From Caenispirillum salinarum AK4 (GTDB lineage: Bacteria; Pseudomonadota; Alphaproteobacteria; Rhodospirillales; Rhodospirillaceae), in the NCBI RefSeq assembly GCF_000315795.1, contig NZ_ANHY01000018.1, forward strand, positions 17,810 through 81,809: 64,000 nt of DNA, given 5' to 3'. Below the pieces are notes generated by a model, which was not told the DNA's origin, made no database searches, and saw nothing but the letters and a program-made list of their open reading frames with translations. Shown piece after piece: positions 39,809 to 49,566 of this stretch (positions are counted from its first letter, which is position 1; each line of letters starts with the position of its first letter). The translations under genes were made by a program, and so were the position numbers.

Positions 39809-40618
39809 TTACAGCGGCGACTTCTTGGAGAACTCCGGACGGCGCTTGCCATGCAGCGACGCCAGCCCTTCCTGAACGTCCGGACCGTTGAAGCCCATGA
39901 ACTCCAGCGCGAGCGAGGTGTCGAAGGTGGGCCCGGCCATGCGCAGCCAGTTGTTCAGCGCATACTTCGTCCACCGGACGGCCGACGGCGAGCCGTTCGC
40001 CAGCTTCCGGGCGACCTCAAGGGCCTTGTCCTGAAGGTCGTCGCTGTCGACGGTCAGGGACACGAGGCCGATGCGTTCCGCCTCCTCGCCGCTGACCGGC
40101 TCGCAGAGCATCAGGTAGTACTTCGCCTTCGCCATGCCGCAGAGCAGCGGCCAGACGATCGCGGCATGGTCGCCGGCGGCGACGCCCAGGCGGGTGTGTC
40201 CGTCGATAATCCGCGCGGTCCGGCTGGCGATCGAGACGTCGGCCAGCAGGCCGGCGACGAGCCCCGCCCCGACGGCCGGGCCGTCCATTGCGGACACGAC
40301 AGGCTTGGAGCAGTTGATGACGTTGTAGACGAGATCCCGCGCCTCCTTCCAGACGCGGCTCAGGGTCTCGAAGTCCTGTGTCATCTCCTTGACGAGGTCA
40401 AGGTCGCCGCCCGCCGAAAAGGCCTTGCCGGCACCAGTGATGATGGCCGCCGAGACATCGGGGTCCGCGTCGATGTCGCGCCAGACGCGCACCAGCTCGC
40501 CATGCATGACCGCGTCCGCGGAGTTGAGGCGGCCCGGGTTTTCCATCGTCACCCGCAGCACGCCCTCGGACGGCCAGTCGAACTTCAGGCGCTGGTAGTC
40601 GGCGTAACGGTCGGTCAT
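39809..40618 (-). CDS. Crotonase-fold protein lacking the usual catalytic glutamates
   Basis: The 269-aa protein keeps the oxyanion-hole region [16 protein letters not shown] and [23 protein letters not shown]. Where hydratases carry the two catalytic Glu it has Val and His ([21 protein letters not shown]). It is therefore probably not a plain 2-enoyl-CoA hydratase. A hydrolase, lyase or isomerase reaction is possible. The ATG overlaps the end of the upstream ligase gene. Confidence 0.85.
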   Translation of the reverse strand: MTDRYADYQRLKFDWPSEGVLRVTMENPGRLNSADAVMHGELVRVWRDIDADPDVSAAIITGAGKAFSAGGDLDLVKEMTQDFETLSRVWKEARDLVYNVINCSKPVVSAMDGPAVGAGLVAGLLADVSIASRTARIIDGHTRLGVAAGDHAAIVWPLLCGMAKAKYYLMLCEPVSGEEAERIGLVSLTVDSDDLQDKALEVARKLANGSPSAVRWTKYALNNWLRMAGPTFDTSLALEFMGFNGPDVQEGLASLHGKRRPEFSKKSPL

Positions 40619-42144
40619 ATCTTTTTCTCCCTCTTCGTCCAGTAGGGTTCGCGCAGGACGTTCTTTTGAATCTTGCCGATGGGGGTCTTGGGGAAGCTTT
40701 CGACGAACTTCACCAGCCGCGGCCGCTTGAAGCGCGCCAGATGCGCGGCGCAATGCTCCACCAGCGCGTCCTCGGTGGCCTCGGCGCCGGGCTTCAGGGT
40801 CAGGTAGGCGGCGGGCACCTCGCCCCACTTGTCGTCGGGGATGCCGAAAACGGCGCATTCGCCGACGGCCTCGTGGGCGTACAGGACGTTCTCGATCTCC
40901 TTGGGATAGATGTTCTCCCCGCCGGAGATGATCATGTCCTTGGAGCGGTCGATCAGGGTGACGAAGCCGTCTTCGTCGATGGTTCCGACATCGCCCGTCA
41001 GGGCCCAGCCATGCTTCCAGAACGACGCCGTCTGTTCCGGCTCGTTGTAGTATTCCAGCATGACATTGTCGCCGCGCGACGCCAGTTCGCCGATCTCGCC
41101 GGGCGCGACCTGCCGGCCCTCGGTGTCGAGGACGGCGACGTCGACGTTGTAGCACTGGCGTCCGATGGACCCGAGTTTCTCGGGCAGGTACCAATGCCGC
41201 AGCGACGTCAGAACGCCCATCTCAGACTGGCCGTAGATCTGCGTCATGCGGACGTCGGGCAGCTTTTCCATCATGTCGCGCTGCACCCAGTCGGGCATGG
41301 GCGCGCCGGCGAAGGACAGCTTCCGCCAGGCTGCGTAGTTGGCGGGGTCGAAGGCATCGTCGCTGACCACCATGGCGACCTGCGTCGGCACCATGAAGGC
41401 CGCCGTCATCCCCGTCTCGCGCGCCATCGCCGCGAAGTTCTCGACACTCCACTTGCCGAGCAAGGTGGTCGTCGCGCCGGCCAGGACGGCCGGCTGGAAC
41501 ATGATGTTCAGCGCCGCCACATGGAACAGCGGCGTCACGATCCCGACCACGTCGCGCTCGTCGATGGCCTCTTCCACCATCACCGTGTGGGCCGTCACTG
41601 CGCGGTTGCGGTGGCTGCACAGCACCCCCTTCGGCCGGCCCGTCGTGCCGCCGGTGTAGGTCATGCAGAACGGATCGTCCTCGTCGATCTCGACCGCCGG
41701 ATAATCCGTCGCGGCCGCGGCGATCCAGGCATCGAAGCCGATGTCATCCCCGGCGCCGCCGATGCGGACCAGTTTGCGCAGTTTCGGCAGGCGGTCGCGC
41801 ACCGCCGCGACCTTGTCGGCAAAGGCGTCTTCATAGAGGAGAATCTCGACATCGGCCTTGTTCAGGACGAACTCAAGCTCCTCGGGCGCATAGAGCACGG
41901 AAATGTTGACCAGGACGCCACCGGACCGCGCCACGCCGAAGAAGGTGACGCCGTACTCCGTGCGGTTGCGGCTGATGATGCCGACTTTCCCGCCTTTCTG
42001 GAGACCCTCGCCGAGCAGCGTGTTGGCGAGCCGGTTGGCGTCCCGGTTCAGGTCTCCGTAGCTGAGTGCCGTCCCCTGCCAGAGAATGGCCGGCTTGGTT
42101 GGGAAGCGCTCAGCCGAGCGACGCAGCATGTCACCCGTCAGCAT
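40615..42144 (-). CDS. AMP-dependent acyl-CoA synthetase/ligase
   Basis: A second adenylate-forming ligase (509 aa) heads the minus-strand operon. Motifs are [21 protein letters not shown] (P-loop), [29 protein letters not shown], the hinge [20 protein letters not shown] and the final catalytic Lys in [16 protein letters not shown]. It differs clearly from the ligase at the cluster's left end, so the two may act on different acids. An operator-like palindrome lies 93 bases upstream, shared with the divergent regulator gene. Confidence 0.92.
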   Translation of the reverse strand: MLTGDMLRRSAERFPTKPAILWQGTALSYGDLNRDANRLANTLLGEGLQKGGKVGIISRNRTEYGVTFFGVARSGGVLVNISVLYAPEELEFVLNKADVEILLYEDAFADKVAAVRDRLPKLRKLVRIGGAGDDIGFDAWIAAAATDYPAVEIDEDDPFCMTYTGGTTGRPKGVLCSHRNRAVTAHTVMVEEAIDERDVVGIVTPLFHVAALNIMFQPAVLAGATTTLLGKWSVENFAAMARETGMTAAFMVPTQVAMVVSDDAFDPANYAAWRKLSFAGAPMPDWVQRDMMEKLPDVRMTQIYGQSEMGVLTSLRHWYLPEKLGSIGRQCYNVDVAVLDTEGRQVAPGEIGELASRGDNVMLEYYNEPEQTASFWKHGWALTGDVGTIDEDGFVTLIDRSKDMIISGGENIYPKEIENVLYAHEAVGECAVFGIPDDKWGEVPAAYLTLKPGAEATEDALVEHCAAHLARFKRPRLVKFVESFPKTPIGKIQKNVLREPYWTKREKKI

Positions 42145-42236
42145 TTTCTCTCCCTTTCATTTTTCTTGATCTGCCGGCGGGGCCGGCTGTTGGACCTCGA
42201 CTTTCTGCGAGAAAACAGCTATCTGCAATGGAATAT

Positions 42237-42262
42237 TGCGGAACACTGTTCCGCAGAGCGGA
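42237..42262. promoter_or_regulatory. Probable IclR operator 1 (between ligase and regulator genes)
   Basis: TGCGGAAC-ACT-GTTCCGCA is a perfect 8-3-8 inverted repeat at 42237-42255. It overlaps a second one, TCCGC-AGA-GCGGA (42250-42262). The same 16-base block GTTCCGCAGAGCGGAA recurs once more in the island, upstream of the other divergent pair. This places a regulator site between the ligase operon and the IclR gene. Confidence 0.65.
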
Positions 42263-42277
42263 AAGATGGAGGGGGTA

Positions 42278-43042
42278 ATGACCGCACACGACAGACAGTT
42301 CGTCGACGCGCTGGCGCGTGGGCTTGCGATCCTGGAATGCATGTCCAGGGAGCAGCGCCCCCTGGGCAACCGCGACATCGCGCGGCACACCGGTCTGGCG
42401 CCAAGCACTGTCAGCCGCCTGACGCACACGCTGACGGTCCTCGGCTACATCCGGCTCACGCGATCGGAGCGCACCTACGAACTGACGCCGAAAAGCCTGA
42501 ACCTCGGCTACCCCGTCCTCGCCGGGATGACGCTGTTGCAGCGCGCCCGCCCCCATCTCAAGGCGTTGAGCGAACGAACCGGCGAGACCGTCGCCCTGGC
42601 GATCCGCGACGGCGTCTACATCACCTTCGTCGACGTCGTGCAGGGGCAGAACATGGTCGCCGTGCGCCTCGCCACCGGCGGGCGCCTGCGCATCGCCACC
42701 TCGGCCGCCGGGATCGCGCTGCTCGCCGGGCTGCCGGACCCCGAGCGCCGCAACCTGGTGTCGCGGGTCCGCGCCGACATCACCCGCCGGGATGAGCCGC
42801 CCGAGCAGTTCCGTACCCTGCTGGACGCCTGTCTGAACGACGGCTACGCGCTCGTGCGGAACACCTGGCGCGAGGGCATCGGCGGGGTTGCCGTCTCGGT
42901 CTGCCAGGGCGATGAACACGCGGCGTTGACCATTCCGGTCGCCACCGGCAGCGTTTCCGAGCAGGAGATGCGCAGCACGCTCGCCGCCGCCCTGCGCGAC
43001 ACGGCCGAGGCGATCGGCCCCGCGCTCCCGACGACGGCGTAG
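42278..43042 (+). CDS. IclR family transcriptional regulator
   Basis: The 254-aa protein has the N-terminal winged HTH (FVDALARGLAILECMS, LGNRDIARHTGLAPSTVSRLTHTL, GYIRLTRSERTYELT) and the C-terminal effector-binding domain (ERTGETVALAIRDGVYITFVDVV). The later Cys-containing NDGYALVRNTWREGIGG is also typical. IclR regulators of PcaU/PcaR type control aromatic-acid clusters. GGAGGGGG precedes the ATG at 42278. It is divergent from the ligase operon and likely controls it and the transporter through the two matching operators. Confidence 0.93.
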   Translation: MTAHDRQFVDALARGLAILECMSREQRPLGNRDIARHTGLAPSTVSRLTHTLTVLGYIRLTRSERTYELTPKSLNLGYPVLAGMTLLQRARPHLKALSERTGETVALAIRDGVYITFVDVVQGQNMVAVRLATGGRLRIATSAAGIALLAGLPDPERRNLVSRVRADITRRDEPPEQFRTLLDACLNDGYALVRNTWREGIGGVAVSVCQGDEHAALTIPVATGSVSEQEMRSTLAAALRDTAEAIGPALPTTA

Positions 43043-43059
43043 CATGATGGGCACCCCGG

Positions 43060-44556
43060 TCAGACCGCGTGGGCGGCGAGGCCCAGTTGCGCCCGACGGC
43101 GCAACCACTGGCTCGGCCGGTAGCGGTCGTCGCCGGTCAGGGCCTGGATCGTCGTCAGGATGCGGTGGACGACGTTCGGCCCCAGGGCATCCGTCAGTTC
43201 GAGGGGCCCCTTCGGGTAGTTCAATCCGAGCCGCATGGCGAGATCGATATCCTGCGGCGCCGCCAACGCCATCTGCGCCATCTCGCAGCCCAGGTTGGCC
43301 ACCATTGCCGCCACCCGCTGGCCGATGAACCCCGGCGAATCGTTGATCGCCGTCACCTTCCGGCGCGTGGCAAGGCGTGCGATCACCGCCTCCCGTGCCG
43401 CTTCATCGACGGCCGGCGCCGTCATGATGGTCACCCGCCGGCTGGTGTCCGGAACCATGTCGCAGGCGACGAGCCGCCGGGCATCGACCCCGGTGCGCGC
43501 GGCATAGGCGGCGCAGTCTTCTCCCACCGGCGCGGCGAGAACCGGCACCTTTCCGTCGTCTGCCGACAGCACCCGTGCGCCGCACTCCTCGACAAGCGCG
43601 ACCAGCGCCGGGGCTTCACCGTGAACGAACACCGCGTCCGCCGGACTGGCGTCGCTTACAGCATCTGGCGACGGCACTTCAGCGCCCTCGGCGTAGGAGA
43701 AGAAGCCGCGGCCGGCCTTGCGGCCCAACTGCCCGGTCTCCAGCATGTAGCGGTGTTGCGGCGTCGACCGCAGGCGGGGGTCGCCGAAGCTGCTTTCGTG
43801 CACGAACCGGGTGACCGGGAAGTTCACGTCCATGCCCGTCAAATCCATGAGCTCGAACGGCCCCATGCGGAACCCGAAGCCATCGCGCATGACCGCATCG
43901 ACCTGCGCCGGCGTCGCCACCGTCTCGTGCACGACGGCCAACCCCTCGGTGTTGAGGGCACGGCCACCGAAGTTGACCAGGAAGCCCGGCGTGTCTTTCA
44001 CGGCCACCGGCTGGCGCCCCAGCCGCGTACCCAGCGCCAGGAGACGGTCCATGACCATGTCGGTGGTATCGGGGCCTCGGATCACCTCCACCAGCTTCAT
44101 CAGCGGCACCGGGTTGAAGAAATGAAGCCCGGCCACGCGCTGACGGTGCGTCAGCCGTGCCGCGATGGCGCCGATCGGCAGCGATGAGGTGTTGGAGGCG
44201 AGAATGGCGTCGGCGGCGACGACGTCTTCCAGCCCGCGGAACAGGTCGGTCTTGGCGTCGAGGTCCTCGACGATCGCCTCCACCACAACATCACAGGTGG
44301 ACAGGTCCGACAGCGCCGCGGCCGGCTTGATCCGGTCGGCCGCGGCGGTCGCGTCGGCGTCGCTCATCCGGCCTTTCTCGACCAGGCGGGTGAGGCGCTT
44401 CGCGATTCCATCGCGAGCGGCGATCGCCGCCCCGTCGCGGGCGTCGAACAGGATGACCGTTATGTCCGCCGTGGCGGCCACTTGCGCGATGCCGGAGCCC
44501 ATGGCGCCGGCGCCGACCACGCCCAGGACGAGGTCAGGGGAGTCGATCTCCCGCAT
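43060..44556 (-). CDS. 3-Hydroxyacyl-CoA dehydrogenase with two C-terminal domains (PaaH/PaaC type)
   Basis: The 498-aa protein has the NAD-binding Rossmann motif LGVVGAGAMGSGIAQVAA, the catalytic His region LASNTSSLPIGAI and GLHFFNPVPLMKLVEVI, and a first 3HCDH_C domain (VNFGGRALNTEGL). A second 3HCDH_C-like repeat follows residue 390 (ATRRKVTAINDSPGFIGQRV). It oxidises a 3-hydroxyacyl-CoA to the 3-keto form, the step between the hydratase and thiolase encoded nearby. Confidence 0.92.
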   Translation of the reverse strand: MREIDSPDLVLGVVGAGAMGSGIAQVAATADITVILFDARDGAAIAARDGIAKRLTRLVEKGRMSDADATAAADRIKPAAALSDLSTCDVVVEAIVEDLDAKTDLFRGLEDVVAADAILASNTSSLPIGAIAARLTHRQRVAGLHFFNPVPLMKLVEVIRGPDTTDMVMDRLLALGTRLGRQPVAVKDTPGFLVNFGGRALNTEGLAVVHETVATPAQVDAVMRDGFGFRMGPFELMDLTGMDVNFPVTRFVHESSFGDPRLRSTPQHRYMLETGQLGRKAGRGFFSYAEGAEVPSPDAVSDASPADAVFVHGEAPALVALVEECGARVLSADDGKVPVLAAPVGEDCAAYAARTGVDARRLVACDMVPDTSRRVTIMTAPAVDEAAREAVIARLATRRKVTAINDSPGFIGQRVAAMVANLGCEMAQMALAAPQDIDLAMRLGLNYPKGPLELTDALGPNVVHRILTTIQALTGDDRYRPSQWLRRRAQLGLAAHAV

Positions 44557-44590
44557 GAACGTCTCCTTGAAGATGAATTATCGTTGGTTT

Positions 44591-45364
44591 TCAGGTCAGC
44601 GACCGGACGATGCCGCCGTCGACCGTGATGTTCTGGCCGGTCATGTAGCTGGCGAGGCGCGAGCAGAGGAACGCGCAGGCCGGCCCGAAGTCCTCGGCCG
44701 TTCCCAGGCGTTTCATGGGCACGCTCTCAGCCATGCGCGCCTTGGCCTCGTCTTCCGAAATGCCGTGAGTCTTCGACTGCGCCTTGTAGACCCGTTCGAG
44801 CGCCCCCGTGTCCATCAGGCCCGGCAGCAGGTTGTTGACCGTGATGCCAAGCGGCGCGACCTCGTGCGACAGGCTTTTCATCGCCCCCGTCAGCCCGGCG
44901 CGCACCGCCGTCGCCAAGCCCATGTTGGGATAGGGCTCGCGCACCGTGAACGACGTCACGTTGACGATGCGCCCGAACCCTGCCTCCTTCATGTCGGGCA
45001 GGGTGAGGCGGACGCACTCCAGCGCCGCCAGCATGTTGGTCTCCAGGGCTCGCAGCCAGGTCTCGTGGTCGTGGCCCTCCACCGGCCCCGGCGGCGGCCC
45101 ACCGGCGTTGGTCACCAGGATGGTGATGGGCCCGAGGGCCTCGCGCGCGGTCGTGACGATCCGCGCGCGCTCGGCCGGATCGCTGATGTCGCCAGAGATC
45201 CCGACGCCGCCCAGTTCGGCTGCCACGGAAGCGGTGCGGTCAGGATTCCGGCCGTTGACGGCGACCTTCACGCCTTCCGCCGCCAGCGCCCTGGCACAGG
45301 CCAGCCCGAGGCCCTGGGTGCTGCCGAGCAGAAGGGCTGCATGACCGGAAATTCCGAGATCCAT
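44591..45364 (-). CDS. Short-chain dehydrogenase/reductase (SDR)
   Basis: The 257-aa classical SDR has a cofactor-binding loop GSTQGLGLACARALA (TGxxxGxG variant), NAGG, and an active site that reads VNVTSFTVREPYPNMGLATAVRAG. The usual YxxxK tyrosine is not clearly placed: where YxxxK is expected I read NMGLATAVRAG. Similar SDRs (3-oxoacyl-ACP-reductase-like) with this change exist, and their substrates are often unknown. It is followed by the dehydrogenase gene on the same strand. Confidence 0.85.
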   Translation of the reverse strand: MDLGISGHAALLLGSTQGLGLACARALAAEGVKVAVNGRNPDRTASVAAELGGVGISGDISDPAERARIVTTAREALGPITILVTNAGGPPPGPVEGHDHETWLRALETNMLAALECVRLTLPDMKEAGFGRIVNVTSFTVREPYPNMGLATAVRAGLTGAMKSLSHEVAPLGITVNNLLPGLMDTGALERVYKAQSKTHGISEDEAKARMAESVPMKRLGTAEDFGPACAFLCSRLASYMTGQNITVDGGIVRSLT

Positions 45365-45396
45365 AGTCTCACCTCGTCACGAAGGGCTCCACGCCG

Positions 45397-46701
45397 TCAC
45401 AGGAAGGACGGCAGGAACAGGATGATGTCCGGCACCAACGCGAGAAGCGCAATGACGGCAAGGAAGATGGCGATGAACGGCAGCACGGCCCGGTAGACGG
45501 CCTGGATCGGCACCCCTTTCGTCACCCCTTGCAGTGCAAAGAGGGTGTAGCCGAAGGGCGGGGTGATGCCGCCGATGGACATGTTCACTAGGAAGATCGT
45601 CCAGAACCACAGCGGGTCGAAGCCGAGCGCCGTGATGATCGGCTGGTAGAGCGGCACAAGCATGATCATCAATGCGATCTGGTCGATGAACATGCACAGG
45701 ATGAACGGCAACGCTTGGAGCATGATGAACATAAGCACCAGCGGCAATGCCAGCTCGGTCACGAACCCTACCAGCTTGAACGTGACGCCGGTCATGTTTA
45801 GGAGTTGGCTGAAGGACACCGACGAGACCATGATGATCATGATCATAGCGGTGATCCACGCCGTCGACCGCAGCGCCTCGACCAGAGTGGGCAGTCGCAA
45901 CTCGCCGAAGATGGAGCAAATCACCACGGCGGCCACGCAGCCGGCGGCCGCAGCCTCCGTCGGGGTGGCGACACCCCCGAGGATCAGGCCGAGGATGGTG
46001 ACGATGATCAGCAGGAACGGCGCAGCGCGGACCACCGTGTTCGCTCGCGTCCGCCACGGCAGGGCGGCCCGGTCGCTCAGCGGCGCCACGGCGGGGTTCA
46101 GCCAGCCGCGCACGACCGCGTACAGGAAGAACGCCCCGGCCAGCAGAATGCCGGGCAGGATGCCGGCGATCAGCAGCGCCGAGATGGACACCTTGGACAG
46201 AATGCCCAGCACAACCGCCATGACGCTCGGCGGAATGATCGGCGCCAGGCTCGCCCCGGCCAGGATCGTCCCCATCGACAGGTTGCGGTCGTATTTCCGT
46301 TCCTGCATTTCCGGCAGCAGGGAGGATCCCATCATGGCGGCGACGGCCATGGCCGAGCCCGACAGCGCACCGAAGACTGTCGACAGGGTGATGCTGACGG
46401 CGTAGAGCCGCGCGCGGATGTTGCCCACCAGGGCATCCACCGCGTTGAACAGGATCTTCACCGAGCCGGAGCGGAACAGAATCTCGCCCAGCAGCACGAA
46501 CAGCGGGATCGCCGCCAGCGAGATGCTGGTGCCCGTGCTGAACATGGAGTTGACGACCAGAAGGACGCCACCGAGGTTCCCGGTCAACAGGAACAGCCCG
46601 AGCAGGTTCAACACGAGGAAAGACAGGAAGATCGGCAATCCCACCGCGAACAACGCCAGCAGCAGGAAGAAGACACCGATCAGGATCACGTACCAGTCCA
46701 T
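45397..46701 (-). CDS. dctM: TRAP transporter large permease (DctM)
   Basis: The 434-aa protein has about 12 hydrophobic segments and DctM signatures: GALSGSAMAVAAMMGSSLLPEM, GASLAPIIPPSVMAV, GGVATPTEAAAAG, FIDQIALMIMLVPLYQPI and MSIGGITPPFG. It forms the sodium-coupled channel for the substrate delivered by DctP. The ATG at 46701 has GAGGCGGA just upstream and overlaps the dctQ end by 16 bases. Confidence 0.95.
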   Translation of the reverse strand: MDWYVILIGVFFLLLALFAVGLPIFLSFLVLNLLGLFLLTGNLGGVLLVVNSMFSTGTSISLAAIPLFVLLGEILFRSGSVKILFNAVDALVGNIRARLYAVSITLSTVFGALSGSAMAVAAMMGSSLLPEMQERKYDRNLSMGTILAGASLAPIIPPSVMAVVLGILSKVSISALLIAGILPGILLAGAFFLYAVVRGWLNPAVAPLSDRAALPWRTRANTVVRAAPFLLIIVTILGLILGGVATPTEAAAAGCVAAVVICSIFGELRLPTLVEALRSTAWITAMIMIIMVSSVSFSQLLNMTGVTFKLVGFVTELALPLVLMFIMLQALPFILCMFIDQIALMIMLVPLYQPIITALGFDPLWFWTIFLVNMSIGGITPPFGYTLFALQGVTKGVPIQAVYRAVLPFIAIFLAVIALLALVPDIILFLPSFL

Positions 46702-47210
46702 TCCGCCTCCTCGGTTTCCGTTGCCGCTGGGGCGATGAAGGTGCTGGCGAGGTGCCGCAGGAAATACAGGGCGGCGCTGCCCAACCCGTAGACGATGGCG
46801 CCGGAGACGATCCATTTCGGAATGGGCGTCACCGCCACCACCATCACGCCGGACTCAATCTGCCGCAGCGTCTCGATCCCGCCATACCAGGCGCAAAGGC
46901 CGCACGCGACCGCCCCGACGCAGAGGGTCAGGCGCCGCATCCACAGCGCCACCGGCACCGGCGCGGCATCCACGATGAACGTCATGGAGGCGTGACCGTG
47001 CTTCCACGTCAGCATGGGAACCGCGAGGAACGACACGAGGGCGAAGGCAATGGCCGCGGTGTCCGGCGCCCAGTCGCTCGGCGTCGCCAGAACATAGCGG
47101 CCGAAAACCTCCCACGACGTCACAAGCGTGAGGTAGGCGACGCACAGCGTCGCCCCCCAGAACGTCAGGCGGGTGAGGCCATCGTGCAGGCGCAGAAGCC
47201 ACCGCATCAT
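46686..47210 (-). CDS. dctQ: TRAP transporter small permease (DctQ)
   Basis: The 174-aa protein has four hydrophobic helices and the family motif TSWEVFGRYVLATPSDWAPD in the first half. It holds DctM to the substrate-binding protein. It lies between dctP and dctM, the normal order for such an operon on this strand. Confidence 0.9.
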   Translation of the reverse strand: MMRWLLRLHDGLTRLTFWGATLCVAYLTLVTSWEVFGRYVLATPSDWAPDTAAIAFALVSFLAVPMLTWKHGHASMTFIVDAAPVPVALWMRRLTLCVGAVACGLCAWYGGIETLRQIESGVMVVAVTPIPKWIVSGAIVYGLGSAALYFLRHLASTFIAPAATETEEAEWTGT

Positions 47211-47241
47211 GCGCCCTCCCCGCCTCGCGCCGTTCCGCCGC

Positions 47242-48222
47242 TCATTTCGCGGTCAGGCCCTTCTCGACCGCCAGATCATGGAAGGCGGCGCCATCCTTGC
47301 CGGCCTTTTCCTCGACCTGCTTCCAGACGCCCGCCGCGAAGATGGCGTTGACGTCGTCGGCAACCTCGGGCCCGAACTGGGTCACCTCCAGCCCGGCGTC
47401 CTGCATGGCCTTGTCCTCTTTCGCCCACAGGTCGGCGAAATGCTCGCGGCCGGACACTTCGAGTTCCTTGGCCGTCTCGACGACCAGATCCTGCTGCTCG
47501 GGCGTCAGGCCGTTCCACGTGCCCAGATTCATGAACATGGTCAGGTTGGTCACGCCGAAGGTCGGCCGCGTCATGTAGTCGGCCACCTCGTACCATTTGT
47601 AGTCCATGGCACCGAACACCGGCCATGCGGCACCGTCGACAACCCCGCGCTCGAGCGCCGAGTAGATTTCGCTGGCCGGCAAGGTGACGACCGAGCCGCC
47701 GAGTTCAGTGACCATGTCATGGTAGGTGCCCGAAGCGCGGATCTTGCGTCCTTCAAGCGCCCCGTCCTCGCCGATCGGATTGCGCAGCAGGACATGATAG
47801 CCAGAGGCGGCCGAGAACACGCCGATCAGCTTCAGGTTCCTGTCCTGATAATGCTGGTCGATCAGATCGTAGATGCCGCTTTCGCGCCGGGCGGCCGGAT
47901 CGTCCGTCACCGCATCCATGCCGAAAGCCATCGCCGTTTCACCCAGGTGATAGGCGCCGTGGGTGAACAGCATGTCGAACAGGCCTGCCGAGACCGGCTG
48001 GAGCTGCTCGAACGGCGAGACCGTTTCCGGCCCGCGCATGTCGACGGTCAGTTCGCCATCCGACTTCTTCTCCAGCAGGTCGGCGAAGCCCTGAGCGAAG
48101 ACGGGAACGGCGTTGTAGCTTTCGTCCCAGCTCGACAGCATGGTCAGGGTCTCGGCCTGCGCGGGCAGAGTGATGGCCATCATGGCCGCGGCGGTCGCCA
48201 CCGGCTTCAAAACTGAGCGCAT
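47242..48222 (-). CDS. dctP: TRAP transporter substrate-binding protein (DctP)
   Basis: The 326-aa product starts with a signal peptide (MRSVLKPVATAAAMMAITLPAQA) and continues with the DctP fold: LTMLSSWDESYNAVPVFAQG, EGRKIRASGTYHDMVTELGGS and SEIYSALERGVVDGAAWP, where the family's conserved Arg binds a carboxylate. It is periplasmic. The ATG at 48222 follows GGAGG. The cognate acid is not known, but lies in an acyl-CoA catabolic context. Confidence 0.93.
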   Translation of the reverse strand: MRSVLKPVATAAAMMAITLPAQAETLTMLSSWDESYNAVPVFAQGFADLLEKKSDGELTVDMRGPETVSPFEQLQPVSAGLFDMLFTHGAYHLGETAMAFGMDAVTDDPAARRESGIYDLIDQHYQDRNLKLIGVFSAASGYHVLLRNPIGEDGALEGRKIRASGTYHDMVTELGGSVVTLPASEIYSALERGVVDGAAWPVFGAMDYKWYEVADYMTRPTFGVTNLTMFMNLGTWNGLTPEQQDLVVETAKELEVSGREHFADLWAKEDKAMQDAGLEVTQFGPEVADDVNAIFAAGVWKQVEEKAGKDGAAFHDLAVEKGLTAK

Positions 48223-48342
48223 GACTTGGTTTTCCTCCACCAGATTATATTTTTTGTAAATCTGGCTGGACCTTAGCGCCGGCCCAAGCCAGTGTTCGTC
48301 ACCCAGCTAACCGCCAAAGCCCAGGCACGGTCAAAGCAAATC

Positions 48343-48368
48343 TGCAAAACGCCGTTCCGCAGAGCGGA
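48343..48368. promoter_or_regulatory. Probable IclR operator 2 (between dctP and crotonase genes)
   Basis: TGCAAAAC-GCC-GTTCCGCA (48343-48361) is an imperfect form of the palindrome found before the IclR gene, with the same 8-3-8 spacing. The block GTTCCGCAGAGCGGAA is identical to that site. It lies between the divergent dctPQM operon and a crotonase gene. Confidence 0.6.
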
Positions 48369-48385
48369 ATTCAAGAAGGACTGCC

Positions 48386-49087
48386 ATGGACAATGCAGCA
48401 TGCATACGCGTCGGCTCTGGCGATCAAAACCTCGTCACCGCCGAACATCTGGCCGGCATGAAGAGCCAAGTCGCCGATGCCCTGTCCCAGGGCAAGCCGC
48501 TGATCTTCCAGCCCGCCGCGGCCGGCCGGTTTTTTTGCGGCGGCTTTGATCTTGACGACCTTCTGGCCTTGCCGCCGACAGAGGTGCGGGATGTCTTCGC
48601 CGACCTTCTCACGCTCACGCGCCTGGTGTTCGAGGCACCGGTTCCCGTCCTGGTGCTCGCCGATGGCCACGCCGTCGGGGTTGGCGGCATGTTGGCGCTG
48701 GCATCAGATCGCACGGTCCTGTCTCGTCGGGCCAAGATCCGCTTTCCCGAAACAGCCATCGGACTGGGCACGCTGTCGGACATTGTCGACCTCCTCCGCT
48801 TCCGCACCTCGGGACGGACGGCCGAACTGATGGCGGTCCACGCGCGGCCGGTCACGGCCGAGCAGGCCGTCGCCCTCGCGCTCGCCGACAGCATTGTGGA
48901 CGGACCGGGCGACCCCCTGGCCGAGATGAAGGACCTGCTTCTCGGACTGGACCTGGACGCTTTCGTCAGCGCCAAGGCGGCCTGCCGCCGCGGCGTGCTC
49001 GCCGTGCCCGTTGAGGCCCAACTCGATGCCTTCATGGCGCAGTGGATGGTGTTCCGGGAGAGCAGGACCGGGGGAACGGCGCCCTAG
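48386..49087 (+). CDS. Enoyl-CoA hydratase/isomerase family protein
   Basis: The 233-aa protein is short for the crotonase superfamily. It has GRFFCGGFDLDDLL (oxyanion hole), ADGHAVGVGGMLALASDRTVLS and RAKIRFPETAIGLGTLSDIVD. One Glu (FPET) sits where the second hydratase Glu lies; the first is missing. The ATG lies 18 bases after operator 2. It probably belongs to the same IclR regulon and acts on a pathway intermediate. Confidence 0.82.
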   Translation: MDNAACIRVGSGDQNLVTAEHLAGMKSQVADALSQGKPLIFQPAAAGRFFCGGFDLDDLLALPPTEVRDVFADLLTLTRLVFEAPVPVLVLADGHAVGVGGMLALASDRTVLSRRAKIRFPETAIGLGTLSDIVDLLRFRTSGRTAELMAVHARPVTAEQAVALALADSIVDGPGDPLAEMKDLLLGLDLDAFVSAKAACRRGVLAVPVEAQLDAFMAQWMVFRESRTGGTAP

Positions 49088-49233
49088 CCAGGAGGACGCC
49101 GAGGCCGCCGTCTCCCGTCTCCGAGATACGGCGAGGCGGCGCCACCGCCGGGCGCGGGCCGAACACCCGGCGGGCGGTCATGCCCATGGTGTCCTCCATC
49201 ACGATTGCTTTGATAGAGCAACATAAAACATGC

Positions 49234-49566
49234 TCACAACCCGCCTAAGGCCAAAAGCAACGCGAAGGTCGCGGTGCCGCCGGCAATGGAGACGAGGGGG
49301 CCGCGCGCGAGCACGCACAACGCACAGGTCACTGCAAGGCCGGCCGCCATCTCGGCATCCATCCGCGGAACTCCCGCGTCGGCATCGAAGAAGCCGATAA
49401 GCACGACAAACGATACCACGACGGAATCGCCCGCGACGCTCAGCCACCGGTCGACAACTGGCGGAAGCCGCGTGCGCGTGAGGAGGACCACCGGAATGAC
49501 CCGCAGGGCGAAGGTGATGCCCACCAGGGTCAGCGCGACCGTCATCGGATCAGCCATTCCGGACAT
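49234..49566 (-). CDS. azlD: AzlD family branched-chain amino acid transport protein
   Basis: The 110-aa protein has four hydrophobic segments and AzlD features (GITFALRVIPVVLLTRTRLPP, then FFDADAGVPRMDA). AzlC and AzlD form a branched-chain amino acid exporter in the inner membrane. The start overlaps the azlC end by 17 bases, so they are coupled. Confidence 0.88.
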   Translation of the reverse strand: MSGMADPMTVALTLVGITFALRVIPVVLLTRTRLPPVVDRWLSVAGDSVVVSFVVLIGFFDADAGVPRMDAEMAAGLAVTCALCVLARGPLVSIAGGTATFALLLALGGL

